Shown: positions 32,570-44,674 of the stretch, piece by piece | How the letters are laid out: each line of letters begins with the position of its first letter | Position numbering within the stretch: position 1 is the first letter of the stretch | Source: Odiellus spinosus | Lineage: Eukaryota; Arthropoda; Arachnida; Opiliones; Phalangiidae | DNA length: 64,000 nt | Assembly (NCBI GenBank): GCA_963920705.1 | Contig: OY987230.1 | Location: 6,138,001 to 6,202,000, forward strand | Direction: 5' to 3' | Made by a program: the position numbers and the translations under genes | Notes under the pieces: generated by a model | Seen by the model: the letters and a program-made list of their open reading frames with translations, nothing else | Database searches by the model: none | Told to the model about the DNA's origin: nothing

Positions 32570-35544
32570 AAAAAGCAAAGATGATATTTATGATAAATAT
32601 TACCTTTACTTACAAAATAATCACAAATATAAGGGTTAGTTGGGCTTCCTAACGCATCCATAAATAGATGCGCCCAGTTTGCTTAAAACTAAGAGTATGT
32701 GGGCCTACTCGGAGGTCCTGCGTGGACCAACCATTGCCCCGCGTTTTGTGTGGTTAGTAAAAACACAAACCCCAAACGAGTTAAACAACCTACATTAGAG
32801 GAGCCACTCGAGAGGGGGTCCTCCCAAGAAAAGATTGTACAACACGATTTATTGTGAGACAACAGCTCGTAAAACAATAGTGCAATCATGGGCACTGTAT
32901 TTGATGTGTTACAATACACAACGTACTTATTATAAGGCTTGCAAGAAAAAAAAATGTAATTGCAATGTTACTGACATTTTTAAAGCCTTTACTCTTATTT
33001 CATATATTTTAGTGGAGTTAGAAACTCCCGAGGAAGGCAGCGGTACATGCAATGCCGAAACTAGTCAGGTTTTTATAATTTTAAATTAAATTAAGCAATA
33101 CTTCTTTGAGTATTTTTTCATTTAATCATAAACATAAGTCACTCAGTATTTCCGTGACAGTTCTCAGAGAAATCAGGTTTCTCAACAATTCTAACGCAGA
33201 GAGAGCGCACTATGGCGAATAACCCTATATATTAGTTTAGAGAAAATTGAGTGGAAAACAGGTACGCAATATTTGTCCTTGTTTTTTTCACTCTCAAATT
33301 TAATACATCGCGATAAATTCTTCAACTCAAAATGGTGGCTTGAAACAACTATCCATGTATCAAAAAATTATGGAATTGTGTCAAGTTTTTTCAAACGTAC
33401 AATCAATTTATTGGAAGGACACAAAATACATAAAGAGCTGCCCTATTCACAAGAAATACCATGTCTGATCAAAGGCTACTAGGCATTGCAAGGAATAAGT
33501 CAACTGCCTCACGTTAGGAGGACTTCGCCCCACATTAGAGGGTCTGATGGTCTTGATGTCTTCTTTACAATTTAAGTAAGATATAGTTGAAATTAAGTTT
33601 TTTTTTTACAGAAAACGCCATGGTATTATCATCATGACATGGTTATATTAATTTGATTTCACAACTAGCATTGTAGGCAAACACAGAGGCATAGCCTATT
33701 CAAGAGTCTTCACCTTCATAGTACTAAATAACCAAGTTTATTTAAGATAACTTTTATTATTAACTTTAAGAGAATGATACTTCATGGTTTTAAAACCTTT
33801 AAAACTTGGGGAACTTCGAGCACACGCTCCTTTTCAACCCAGCTTAGACAATTAAAATTTGATACACGGTATTATTAATCTACAAGCATTATCCGAAAAG
33901 ACAGAGCTCACGGCTCTTCTTCAGTTGATTGTTAATGTTACTTTAATTTAAAAATAGATCTCGTACCAAATTCAAACCCAAAAGTAGGGGAATAAAAGGT
34001 TACGTGTCAAACAATTTACAAAATTTTAAATCTAACAATAAATTAATGCAATGAACAATTGCAAAGTATACGCTTAATTTCAACTATATCTTAAATATGG
34101 TAAAAATAAAAATATGACACTTCAAAACTTAAAGTAATAGCATTCAATTTGGTTCATTACATAACTATTAATTTAATGATTCAGAAGGATAACTATTAAT
34201 TTAGTGACTCAGAAGGGTAATGAAACAATTTGAAGCCATTGTAAGAACTGGCTAAGAACTGGGGCGAAGGGGCTGTGGTGATGAAGACCATATAATTGAG
34301 AACGTTATAGTTGTCATCGTTACTATGGTCATCATTACCCTTGCGTCTGTATGTATACTTGCTAAAAACTATTTTGACGTTTATGGTTTATAATTGTCAG
34401 TGTATCATTACGGTGTATGTGACCGTGTTTAATACAACCATTGTACCCTATGCTGAAAGCTCCGTGAAATTCATATTTTTTCGGCATTATTACATATTCT
34501 TCTCTCCGTTCTAAGAATTCCGGTTTGTTCAAATCTTATTGTTGGGTTAAACTTCCGTGCCCGAGGGATCCTTAGAGATTTCTCACCAATTTAACTAAAT
34601 TTCATATCACCCTCCCTCCTAAGAACGCGATTTTTGTAGAAAACTGTATTCCTTGCTATTTATTTTTGAACAACCGGAATTTTAAGAACGCAAAATTTTT
34701 GATAAACCAATATTTGGTTAAAGTATTGTAGAACCTAATTTTTTTTATATTTCGATATTTTCCTTTCCTATCAGAATGTTTTGTCTTAAAATTTTAAAAC
34801 CAATGGAGCGAATGTTTTTTGATTCAGACTAAGCCTAGGTATAACTGTCAGACTGATTTTGTGTATACAGTGTTGTTTCTGTGTATTGTTTGGGGAAAAG
34901 GAGGAACAATGCTTTTCCTCAAAGGGCAATTATTCTAATTCACCCAGAGTCTCTAAGGTGCATTAAAAAAAGTAATTGGCAAAACACCATGATTTTAAGT
35001 AGCGGTTCTTTAAAACCATCAAGATTATTCTTTTATCTATTGCGCAACATTTTAACAAAAAAAAAATTCTACTTATCAATTATTATTATAAGCGGAAGTT
35101 TATATTACAAAGTGTGTTTCGTTGATCTTTTCAGAGGATTTTTGTTTGTAGCTTCTTGTAAATGCAAAAATTAACGATAGAAAGGCATTAAAGCCTAAAT
35201 TGTAGGCAATAAAAACTGAATAACTCCTTCCCTTGCGATGCATAGTACCGTAATCATAATATCATTTGGGTCTTTAACATAACTAGTGCTACCATGGTGC
35301 TAGCTAGAGATAGTTTGGATGATGAACACTGAAATTTGGGTCCATATATTACCTTAAAAACCCCTTTTCACATTTGAAAACCAATTAAACATTTCATTCA
35401 CCACATTAATATCAAGTTAAAATAATACAATAAGAAATGATTATTACAAACGGCTACTCTTAGAGACTCTTGGTATAATATCCTGACGGCTAAGTGTAAA
35501 AGGCTTACAAACTATAACTCACATGACCAATTTAGAACTCAAAC
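32570..35544. other. No well-supported gene
   Basis: Open frames at 32835, 33273, 34311 and 34881 lack splice support or family resemblance. Around 34270-34400 the plus strand has a frame with a hydrophobic run (VIVVIVTMVIITLASVCILA) that could be a membrane segment, but start and splice sites are unclear. CTCCCGAGGAAGGCAGCGG near 33027 followed by GCCGAAACTAG recalls 3' ends of some retroelements. Confidence 0.35.
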
Positions 35545-35677
35545 CTTGGATATGTTGTTTTTGCAGATCAGCAGTTGGCCCGTTGATAGCGGCGAGATTC
35601 CATAGATCAAGTCCAGATTTTGTCGCATGAGTCATCATGAGCTGCTGGTCCATCAAACATCCGTCAAAGTTTTCCAT
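35545..35677 (-). CDS. Putative first coding exon of an unidentified gene
   Basis: An acceptor (GAATATTTTCAG) at 35704 leads to a short leader and an ATG opening 44 codons: MENFDGCLMDQQLMMTHATK, then SGLDLWNLAAINGPTADLQK, then QHIQ, ending at donor CAAG-GTTTGA (phase 1). The composition is convincingly protein-like and looks like the N-terminus of a transcription factor, but I cannot name a family. No matching phase-1 acceptor exon was found between here and 23.5 kb. The BTB exon cannot follow it, because its leader has a stop in that frame. Confidence 0.5.
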
Positions 35678-36004
35678 TTCAGTTTACAAACTAACACCAG
35701 TATCTGAAAATATTCTATATTATAATGAAGCAGCTTAGACGCAAACTCCGATGGTAACGCGGACCCAAGTCTGACCATCGTAATGACACAACAAACATGG
35801 GTTTGAGCAAAAAATTTTATGTGATTGATTCCCTGGCAAAGTGTTCCTTGATCATTTCTAACGTCTCCTTGCCAATATTTATGTTTTTACATGGATACTT
35901 GTATTCATGTTGGTAATACCCTTTTTTCTATACGTGATTTAACACTGTATCAATCAGGGTCAATAGTTCGCATGGAATATTTTAAGCTCTAAAACTACTA
36001 TAAT

Positions 36005-36131
36005 TAAAAGGTCATTCTACTGACTTTTCCATGACTTTTTGCACAAGATTTTAATTCCCTGACTTTTCCTTGATGTTTTGAACTAATCTAGTAATTCCCT
36101 GGTTTTCCAGGTTGTGTAGGAATTACCCTGG
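36005..36131 (-). mobile_element. Fragment of the CAGGGTTCGTAC-type element
   Basis: TTCCCTGACTTTTCC, TTCCCTGGTTTTCCAGGTTG and a final ATTACCCTG match the inverse of the element at 28525. Only this end is clear. Confidence 0.65.
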
Positions 36132-37148
36132 CACATTTTCACTATACTAAACTAAGTTAAATTTCCTTTGCGTGAGACTGAATTAAAGCATATAGGCATT
36201 TATATAATTGCATGAAAGACTTTCATCCTCAAAAATATGTTAAGACTTTACTGTAATAGGTTTTCATTTACTCGTGTTCGTGTCTGCTAGTATTTATAAA
36301 TTCATATTTTAACTATCTCGTGATAACCGCTTCCAGAGGCCTGAAGCGGATATTAATAAAAAGCTGGGATATATCTTTGTTTTGTGTAAATGAGTGTGTG
36401 GGTCAGAAATTCAACCATTTACTTCGACTCTTGGTCGATCGTATAAACCCCAGATAGGTCAAGACTTGAAAAAAAGTCTGTTTTCAGTGATAAAGTGAAG
36501 ACTGCTTCACCAGAATATCAGAAAGTTTGGATTTTCAATAAGGACAATTAAAATTTATTTTATTTAAATTAGAACACCGAAATTATCAATGATAGCTTAA
36601 TTCTGTATACACATTTTATTTAGAGTGAATGGGGAGGGTAAGCACGAAAGGCTTCGATCCCTTGAGGAAAATATTTAGCTTTTGAAATCACTAAGAAGGT
36701 CCGCTCTAATCCTAGGCTTAACGGTTATAAAATGAGAATAAGACTTTCCTCACAAACTTATTCTCGTAAATTATACTTCATAAATATGCTTTGATAGTTT
36801 TAAATCATTTTTATTATAGGATCAGAGTCACATTAGGACAAGTCTTATTAGTCTGTCGTAACACAAACTATTTTTTAGGTTTTAAATATTTTTGTTAAAT
36901 AATGGATCAGAAATCCTTATATCTTAGAGGTTATATCACGATAGGGGTAGAAAAATTTTCGCCGGAGATTAACGTAAATCTCGATGCAAGTTACATTTGG
37001 ATATTATTTTTAAGGTACGAAATAATTTATTCTAATAAAAGTAATATAATGGCTAAATATTTGTTATGAGGAGGCTTAGCTTCTATCACCAACTCCTCGG
37101 CGTTTTCCTTTATTTTAATTGTATTACAACCACCGATTTACGCTCATG

Positions 37149-37290
37149 TCAAGCACCAGGTGGTGTATTCAACTCCTCTCGTCTCTGAGGAGGGGGACCA
37201 GCTACAACTACCGTATAAAACGGGGAAAATGTGTCTGTAGCGTTAAATGAATAGCTTAATGACAATTTCGGTTCATCTATTTCTGATATG
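37149..37290 (-). CDS. Possible terminal exon, family unknown
   Basis: A possible acceptor (AAAATTGCACAG) leads to 46 codons reading AISEIDEPKLSLSYSFNATD, then TFSPFYTVVVAGPPPQRREE, then LNTPPGA and stop. The frame also extends upstream to an ATG at 37376. Sequence is protein-like with CpG-rich codons unlike the surrounding DNA. No family recognised, no partner exon proven. Confidence 0.35.
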
Positions 37291-37379
37291 GCCTGTGCAA
37301 TTTTTACAGTGCCAAGATAGGAGGCCCAAAAATACGAAAAATTTATGAAAATGGGTTTTTGCCAAAGCTTCCACATTTT

Positions 37380-39225
37380 TTAAAATCTGAAAATAGAGCT
37401 AAGCCTTGTTAATGGAATTTACTCTGGCTTATTGCTTCCCCAATCCATATGATCATTTTGTTTCCAATAGCCAACTCTTTCATTCCTATGTTGGACTTCT
37501 TGTCACTTGATAGTTGTGTTTTTTACACTCTTAGATTCCATGTCTTTTATGTGTCAATATGTTTTGGATAGAACTTGAAGCGTGACGCAGCAATCTGCGG
37601 ATTTCATTCTAATCATTGTATAAAATAGCAATTCTTTCGTCACTTTTATACAGTGATTAGAATTAAAGTTGTAATCTGAAAATAGTTGGCACTAAGCCGT
37701 GTTAATGGAATTTACTCTTCCTTCTGGGTTCTGGCTTATTGCTTCCCAATCACCATGATCATTTTGTTTCCAATAGCCAACTCCTTCATTCCTTTGTTGG
37801 ACTTCTTGTCACTTGATAGTTGTGTTTTTTACACTCTTAAGATTCCATGTCTTTCATGCGTCAATATGTTTTGGATAGAACTTTGAAGAGTGACGCAGCA
37901 ATCTGCGGATTTCATTCTAATCATTGTATAAAATAGCTATTCTTTCGGCACTTTTATACATTGATTAGAGTTACAAAGTTGTAATCTGAAAATAGTTGGC
38001 CCTAAGCCTTGTTAATGGAATTTACGCTTCCTTCTGGGTTCTGGCTTATTGCTTCCCCAATCCCCATGATCATTTTGTTTCCAATAGCCAACTCTTTCAT
38101 TCCTTTGTTGGACTTCTTGTCACTTGATAGTTGTGTTTTTTACTCTTAAGATTCCATGTCTTTCATGTGTCAATATGTTTTGGATAGAACTTTGAAGAGT
38201 GACGCAGCAATCTGCGGATTTCATTCTAATCATTGTATAAAATAGCTATTCTTTCGGCGCTTTTATACAGTGATTAGAATTAGAAAGTTATAATCTGAAA
38301 ATAGTTGGCACTAAGCCTTGTTAATGGAATTTACTCTTCCTTCTGGGTTCTGGCTTATTGCTTCCCCAATCCCCATAATCATTTTGTTTCCAATAGCCAA
38401 CTCCTTCATTCCTTTGTTGGACTTCTTGTCACTTGATAGTTGTGTTTTTTACACTCTTAAGATTCCATGTCTTTCATGTGTCAATATGTTTTGGATAGAA
38501 CTTTGAAGAGTGACGCAGCAATCTGCGGATTTCATTCTAATCATTGTATAAAATAGCTATTCTTTCGGCGCTTTTATACAGTGATTAGAATTAGAAAGTT
38601 ATAATCTGAAAATAGTTGGCACTAAGCCTTGTTAATGGAATTTACTCTTCCTTCTGGGTTCTGGCTTATTGCTTCCCCAATCCCCATGATCATTTTGTTT
38701 CCAATAGCCAACTCCTTCATTCCTTTGTTGGACTTCTTGTCACTTGATAGTTGTGTTTTTTACACTCTTAAGATTCCATGTCTTTCATGTGTCAATATGT
38801 TTTGGATAGAACTTTGAAGAGTGACGCAGCAATCTGCGGATTTCATTCTAATCATTGTATAAAATAGCTATTCTTTCGGCACTTTTATACATTGATTAGA
38901 GTTACAAAGTTGTAATCTGAAAATAGTTGGCACTAAGCCTTGTAAATGGAATTTACGCTTCCTTCTGGCTTATTGCTTCCTCAATCTCCGTGATCTTATT
39001 GTTTCCAATAGCAAACATTTTCATTCCTTAGTTGGACTTCTTGTCACGGGATAGTTGTGTTTATTACACTTTTAGATTCCATAATGTCTTTCATATCCGT
39101 CAAAATTTTTTGGATAAACTTTCAAGAGTGACGGAGCAATCTGCAGATTTCATTCTAATCATTGTATAAAATAGCTATTCTTTGGCACTTTTATACATTG
39201 ATTAGAGTTCGAAAGATGTAACACA
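37380..39225. repeat. 310-bp satellite, six copies
   Basis: Units start near 37387, 37677, 37987, 38297, 38607 and 38918. The first is about 290 bp, the middle ones 310 bp; the last is diverged. Copies 3-5 are the most similar. Each unit contains an inverted pair ATTCTAATCATTGTATAAAA / TTTTATACAGTGATTAGAAT about 15-20 bp apart, a potential hairpin. The repeated ~62-codon plus-strand frames (LPSGFWLIASPIP..) simply reflect the repeat. Confidence 0.95.
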
Positions 39226-39819
39226 CTTGTCTTTCATATATCCCACAAAAAAAAAAAAAAAAAAATCAATTTTCTTAGCAAAATATTGGTATCAATCTAT
39301 GGTTTCAACAAAGAATTGTATAAAATGACCACTCTTCGACATAGTCGCACCATTTTCAAATCAAGTTTTGATAAGATTTACCATAATTATAATAATTTAA
39401 GTAAAAATGCCAACTTCGCTCTATTAAACTGTTTCAACAAAACAGATTTTTGGTCATTGGCGAAGGTTTAAGCCTCATGCAGGCTCTCCAACACAAAATC
39501 TATCACAATAAAATTAGGCAATTCCAAATTTACAATTTGTTTAATTTGGAAAAATCACAAGTGCCTGTTACGAGGCAGGGTTTACGCTGCTTGTGTACGT
39601 GTGTGTAGCTTAGGCCTTTGCATCTTTTTAGGCTAGTTTATAACTGCCTTTAGCCAAACTGCTAGGTTTTTAGAGCGTTTTTAAGCTGTAAAACCTCTCA
39701 TACTTTCCTACGCATTATCCAGTTTCAAAATGTTACTGTTGCTAATTTCAAAATTTTATTAAAGGAAGAAATTCATTTAGATGGAGTTGAGTATTTATTG
39801 ATAAAAACAGTAACTACGC

Positions 39820-40264
39820 GATAGGGCCTTCTTAAGTCTCTGGCTTGCGATGGAAGGAGTTTATCCTTGGTCCGTCTAAGCAAACAGCTGTGGATTTACT
39901 CGCTCTCTCTAGGTCTAACACTAGATTGGTCAGTGGTCTACTAACTGGACAATGTCAAATCAACAGGCACCTCCACCTGATTGGTATTAGGGACGATCAA
40001 CTCTGCAGGGCGTGCCTTGCGGAGGAGGAAACCTCCCATGTTCTGTATAGCTGCATTAACTACTCGGTTCAGAGGTTTAAGCATCTTGGGACGCATCAAA
40101 AGGAAACTCTTGTGGTTTCTGATATCCCGGTGAAGCAAATTCTTCGCTTCATCACAGAAATGGTACTTTTTAAGTCTTAAACTGTCTGGGGCTGTACAAT
40201 GGACTACTAGTCTACGTGTGCGGCAGGATTTGTCCAGCCACCCCTTGATAATAATAATAATAAG
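39820..40264 (+). mobile_element. 5'-truncated LINE (Jockey/R1/I-type) 3' end
   Basis: The frame at 39845-40180 encodes LLALSRSNTRLVSGLLTGQC, then QINRHLHLIGIRDDQLCRAC, then LAEEETSHVLYSCINYSVQR. This matches the C-terminal region after the reverse transcriptase/RNase H of insect-type non-LTR elements (LSR..R-x-V-x-G-LLTGHC-x-L-x-RHL-x-LG-x-x-x-x-x-x-CR-x-C-x-EEET-x-x-H-x-L-x-x-C). A ~70-bp 3' UTR ends in an (ATA)n tail at 40246-40263. Everything upstream of the tail domain is missing, the usual result of incomplete reverse transcription. Not functional alone. Confidence 0.88.
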
Positions 40265-40589
40265 GGCTTCAGTCTGACAAAGACCTTACGAGGTCAAGAA
40301 CTTTCTTACAAAGTTATGGTTTTTAACAAAAAAATACTGAACTCCATCATCTGTAGGCATTACAAATTTTAGAATATATTTCTCTGCCAATGATTCTAAT
40401 TATAGAAAATTAAACTTTGATAGTATATTTTCTTGGTTATGAACTAAATGTGCCAGAACACGCTAGAATAAAAGCTCGATACACGACCATAGTCATGGCA
40501 TTGCAACAGTGCAGAAATTTTCCCATTGGGAATAATGTTTAGCATTATTCGAGTCTAGGATATGTTGTTCTGCTGGTTAATATTTTTTT

Positions 40590-40685
40590 TTTTGTATTTT
40601 TTCTGATCTCATAAAGTCCTAATACAAAACCATCTTTATTTGGTAGGGTTTTTGGCTAAAGGAATTCTTGCCCTAATGCGGACCG
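40590..40685 (+). repeat. Decayed right arm of the 27.5 kb foldback element
   Basis: GTCCTAATACAAAACCATCT, TTATTTGGTAGGGTTTTTGG and the following bases match 27806-27870 with many differences. The other arm is not found. Confidence 0.6.
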
Positions 40686-40729
40686 TAAACTGGACCAAAA
40701 TAGCTTGGCAACGAGCGTCAGCTATTTAG

Positions 40730-40793
40730 GATGTTTCCAGGTCTAAATAGCAGCCCTTGAAGAAGGGGCTGCTATTTAGGCCCGGAAACAGGG
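40730..40793. repeat. Short foldback hairpin
   Basis: GTTTCCAGGTCTAAATAGCA followed by GCCCTTGAAGAAGGGGC and TGCTATTTAGGCCCGGAAAC forms a hairpin with arms of about 27 bases. Could be the remnant of a miniature element. Confidence 0.8.
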
Positions 40794-41497
40794 TCTAAAA
40801 TAATAAGTTAATTTCATTTATATTTCACCATGGTCAATGCATGGCCTAAAATGTTCTACTGGAAGTTAGCAACAACTAAGTTCCTAAAAAAATTTGATAT
40901 TTCAAATAACTTTTCTAGTTTTTTCTGGTGATGTCCCTATATTTTGACATCTTACAAGAGCCGGTGGCTAATTCATAGTTTAAACTCTTAAAACACAGTG
41001 TATAAACCGTAAAACCTAGATTACCATTTACCCATCAAGTAAGAGCTCTCAGTCGCACCATAATCTTAAATTCTTATACCTTTTTAGGTGGTTAGGCAAC
41101 CACTTTCCACAATGTAAACTGCAACTGCAACAATTTTCGTCCATTCTTTAACCTAAATAAAATTGAATTATCAAAATTATTAACTAAATTATTGACTACA
41201 TCAATCGAGTCATGTTAACTAATAATCAAGCTTAGATAATATTCGCCCTAAACATCGTTCTACCCTAACAAAGAACAGGTATGCCAAAGCATAGCCTTCT
41301 TTCTTTTCGATATGGCTTGCTCGGCCTTGGAATTAAAAAGTATTAAAATCATAACGATTTAACCTAAAACTATCACCGTTATATTATATAAAGGTTGAAA
41401 ATACATAAAACTTCTTCCCATCACAATTATAACTACCAATAATATATTTAACTCGCCTTAAATCAATCTAATTAACGACGCAACCACTAAACAAACT

Positions 41498-41580
41498 TAC
41501 CTCGCCATGAGTTTGAAAAAGTGATCAGCGCGGGGTTGCAAAAGTTAAATCAGGAGAATGCGGAGATTCTTAAATTTAAT
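41498..41580 (-). other. Possible first exon with start codon and strong donor
   Basis: On the minus strand CAAACTCATGGCGAG is directly followed by GTAAGTTTG, a near-consensus donor. If spliced to the acceptor at 35704 the short frame would stop in the leader, so it would serve as 5' UTR with a tiny upstream frame for the exon at 35545. The 5' boundary is unknown. Confidence 0.3.
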
Positions 41581-42146
41581 TTTTGTATTATTGCGCATTC
41601 ATTTAACCATAGAGAGAGCGATATTTTTTATTATTTAAGATTTTTGTAGCTCTTTATTCTTTAAAAAAAACCTAATAACTCATAATAAAACACATAAAAG
41701 ATTATGTTTTTGCAAAAATATCAGCGTACTATTTTTTGTACGGCACTCAACTACTAAATTAGGCAGTGAACTGGCTTCATAAACGGAACCTGCGTAATTA
41801 CGTCATCTTAACGGTTTTGAAAACTGTGTTATTTTTTAATGGATATTTGAAAAAAAGGTTTTTTTTTATGTGGGGATTTGAGCTAGGACCTTGTATGTTT
41901 ACTTAATTATTAATTTGATGTAAAATATTAGTACTATTAAATTTATTTGTAATTCTTCTATATTTATGAAATTTTTGACTCGTGGGAATAAGGTTTTCTC
42001 ATAAGCGCCATAAAATAGGCTAGTTCAGTTCAGCTCTTTTTCACTCCATGCAGGCAAAGAAATCTTGAAACCAGGCTGAAATATAAGGATCACTGGAAAG
42101 ATTTAGTAAATGTTAACTAAGGAGTTACAGCTAAACTCGTATAATC

Positions 42147-42182
42147 AAGAATAGATTTAACATTTGGGTTAAATCTATTCTT
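42147..42182. repeat. Perfect 15-bp inverted repeat
   Basis: AAGAATAGATTTAAC and GTTAAATCTATTCTT are exact inverse copies with a 6-base loop. It may be a transcription-exposed hairpin or element relic. Confidence 0.9.
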
Positions 42183-42299
42183 GGTATAATGTGATAATTT
42201 ACTACTGGCATGCTTGAATAGTTTTAAGTTGAGTAAACCATTCCTTTTATATATTTTGATTTATAATTGCGCGCCATATAACATTTTTCAAAGCCTAAA

Positions 42300-42420
42300 G
42301 TCCTACGTAATAATTTACTAGTGATTGACAGTCTGTCAAGCTCGTGAAAATTGTAACTGGCTAATGTCAAGTTTAAAACCAAAATCCTTATTTCCCAGCC
42401 TGTTTCAGATTCAGTTTTCA
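42300..42420. repeat. Dispersed repeat shared with 47.6 kb
   Basis: TAATTTACTAGTGATTGACA, GTCTGTCAAGCTCG and AAAATTGTAACTGGC recur at 47590-47680, and part again at 47035-47120 (GAAACTGGCC, TTTGTTTCCCAGC). Unclassified. Confidence 0.8.
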
Positions 42421-42719
42421 CGCAGACGCCGGAAATATTTTCCTTCCGAGGAAGCATAAAGGCCAACTAAAATCGCGTTTCAACAAGGGAAAATCAACTT
42501 CACGTAAATATTGACCGTGGATATTCAAACGTTTGGCGCTGAATAACTTGTTTTACAGTTAAAACTACGAATCAAATCATGACATTTAAAAGGCCATAGA
42601 ATTTTGGTAATTATGTATGGAATTTTACAAACTAAGATACCAGTTGAAACACTATGTAAGCCTAATACGATTCATCTTGGAATAAAATATATCGTACAAA
42701 TAGTACCGAATTTAATGAA

Positions 42720-43970
42720 ATGCTTACTTTTGAACATCAAGACTAACATTTTTAAAACCCCCCTTGCGCGAATATATCGGAACACGTTTATTTTTCTTAA
42801 TTATATTTTATTTTAAAGCTGTAGTGATGCCATAAACATTTTGCGATCAAGAAAATTGCTTAATTAGTCCCGAACTTTCTTAGATAATTAATTAGCGGAT
42901 CGTCGTAGGATAAAGAGACTAATTTTATTTTATTCTCCGTATCATAATTAACTTTTTTACGCATATAATATTAAAATGCGACTTAATTTCAAGGCGGAAA
43001 AATTATTTAAAACTTCGAAACTCAAAAAAATAGTCAAAATCATTTAACTTAATTACTTAACTAATCAACCACTTATCTCAGGATAATGAAATTTACTTTT
43101 TTGAGTTTCTCGAGTGTTAATTGACTAGAATAAGTATGTGTTGCTAAAATATAATCGATATTTAATCTAATTTGAAGACTGCTTCAAACAGTTTTTTGAA
43201 CTGAAAAATGATTTAGCCTGAACTTTGTAACTGAATAACTAATTATCGATTTGTCTTAAGGTAATTATAATAGCACGAGCAGATTCTTCGTATTCTAATT
43301 TTTCTGACAACATTATTTTGGATTTTATATTCGTTAGCGAAGTTATTCGTTCAAGAAATCTTTATCTCCAAACTAAACTTTCAAGGCAGGATACGCTCCC
43401 GTAGTATTTTCATAAATGAAATTTTAAAAACAATTTAAATTTAGTTTTTATTTTATTACAGGCCCAATTAAGATAATTTTAAAAGGAAACTTGTTATTTA
43501 TAGGTTTTAGGACCCGGGGTATCCGATAAACGTACGAGCAAATTTAATTTTAATTTAGATGCATTTTAATCGCGATTAAACTTAATTAGAAGTGTATAAC
43601 CGATTTAAAAACAATCCTCCCACTTTTAAATAGCGAAATTAACCCAAGTTTTGAACCTAAAAACGCGATAAAAACTATTTAAATTAACTTAATTTTGACA
43701 ATTAACTTTAATCACAAAGATATTATGATACAATTTACGCTAAAAAACATTTATACATAATTCTTGGTCAAATTTACACCACTTTGCGTCAAAAACCACT
43801 AATTTACCGTAATAAACAGAAATTATCGCTTTATTTCCCAATTATGGAACTTTATTAAGTTATTATTAATAGAAAATATGTAGAGATTTATGAAACATGA
43901 ATATTTCTAATATTTTATTACATTTTCAAGTTAAATTGTACGAATATTGATTCGAAAATAATTAATTTAT
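42720..43970. repeat. Large direct repeat, left copy
   Basis: About 1.25 kb that recurs at 44675-45950. Shared runs include CCCGAACTTTCTTAGATAAT, GATAATGAAATT, TTTAATCGCGATTAAACTTA and TTACACCACTTTGCGTCAAA. Offset grows from about 1950 to 1990 bp, so small indels separate them. No open frame longer than a few tens of codons; AT-rich. Confidence 0.9.
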
Positions 43971-44674
43971 ATTTATCGATGCCTAATAATACGTAGAATA
44001 ATATTCATTAATTCAAAATATAATTATATTCATTAATTCTGCTAAATTATTCAAGTTGTAATTTCTACCAGTCGGAGTTTTCCCAGCTATTCTACTACTT
44101 TTTCATTGGAAGTTGAGTTACATCCGTAGCATACTGGGGCTGTAAAATAAACAAGATCCCCCTCAATTTTCTAAAATGGCCTAGTCCTTACACATTTTGC
44201 CTCTTTTTAACGTCACCCAATGTAACCAATTTTTCAGCTAAGATCAACCATAATTTGCAGAGTGGTTTCTACGGAATAATACTATATTTTATAATTCTGC
44301 GGCTGAAAACGAAAGGTGACTCGGCGCACGCCAAGTTTCCCTCGAATTTCTTTTCCCTCTCTTTTTCAGCCCCCTTATCTTTCGTTTTCCTCCCTTCAAG
44401 GCATTCATCGAAATAAAACGAATGAAGCTTTATTAAAAATAGAGAAAAAAATCAGGATAAGGTTTCCTCTTTATTTAATTCTCTTACTGTTCACTCTTTA
44501 GCGTGAACATCAATAACTTTTATTGTTCATGGAAAAAAGCGAATGCGGCTATGGAGTAAAGAAATTCTATTCCGACCTGTTATAGCCTCCGTTCTATTAC
44601 AATGAGTTCCATGAACGAAAAATGGAATCAAATGTGGAGGGGGTTAGGTTTAAATTAAATATTAATTTAAACAC

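Noticed and set aside
29829..35703. Joining the exon candidates at 35.6 and 30.0 kb into one gene
   Set aside because: The donor at 35545 is phase 1, and no acceptor in the 30 kb frame leaves the two bases needed.
37686..38817. Three similar ~62-residue plus-strand ORFs (FIPLLDFLSLDSCVFYTLKI)
   Set aside because: They are one frame repeated by the 310-bp satellite, with no start context or splice support that sets them apart from the repeat.
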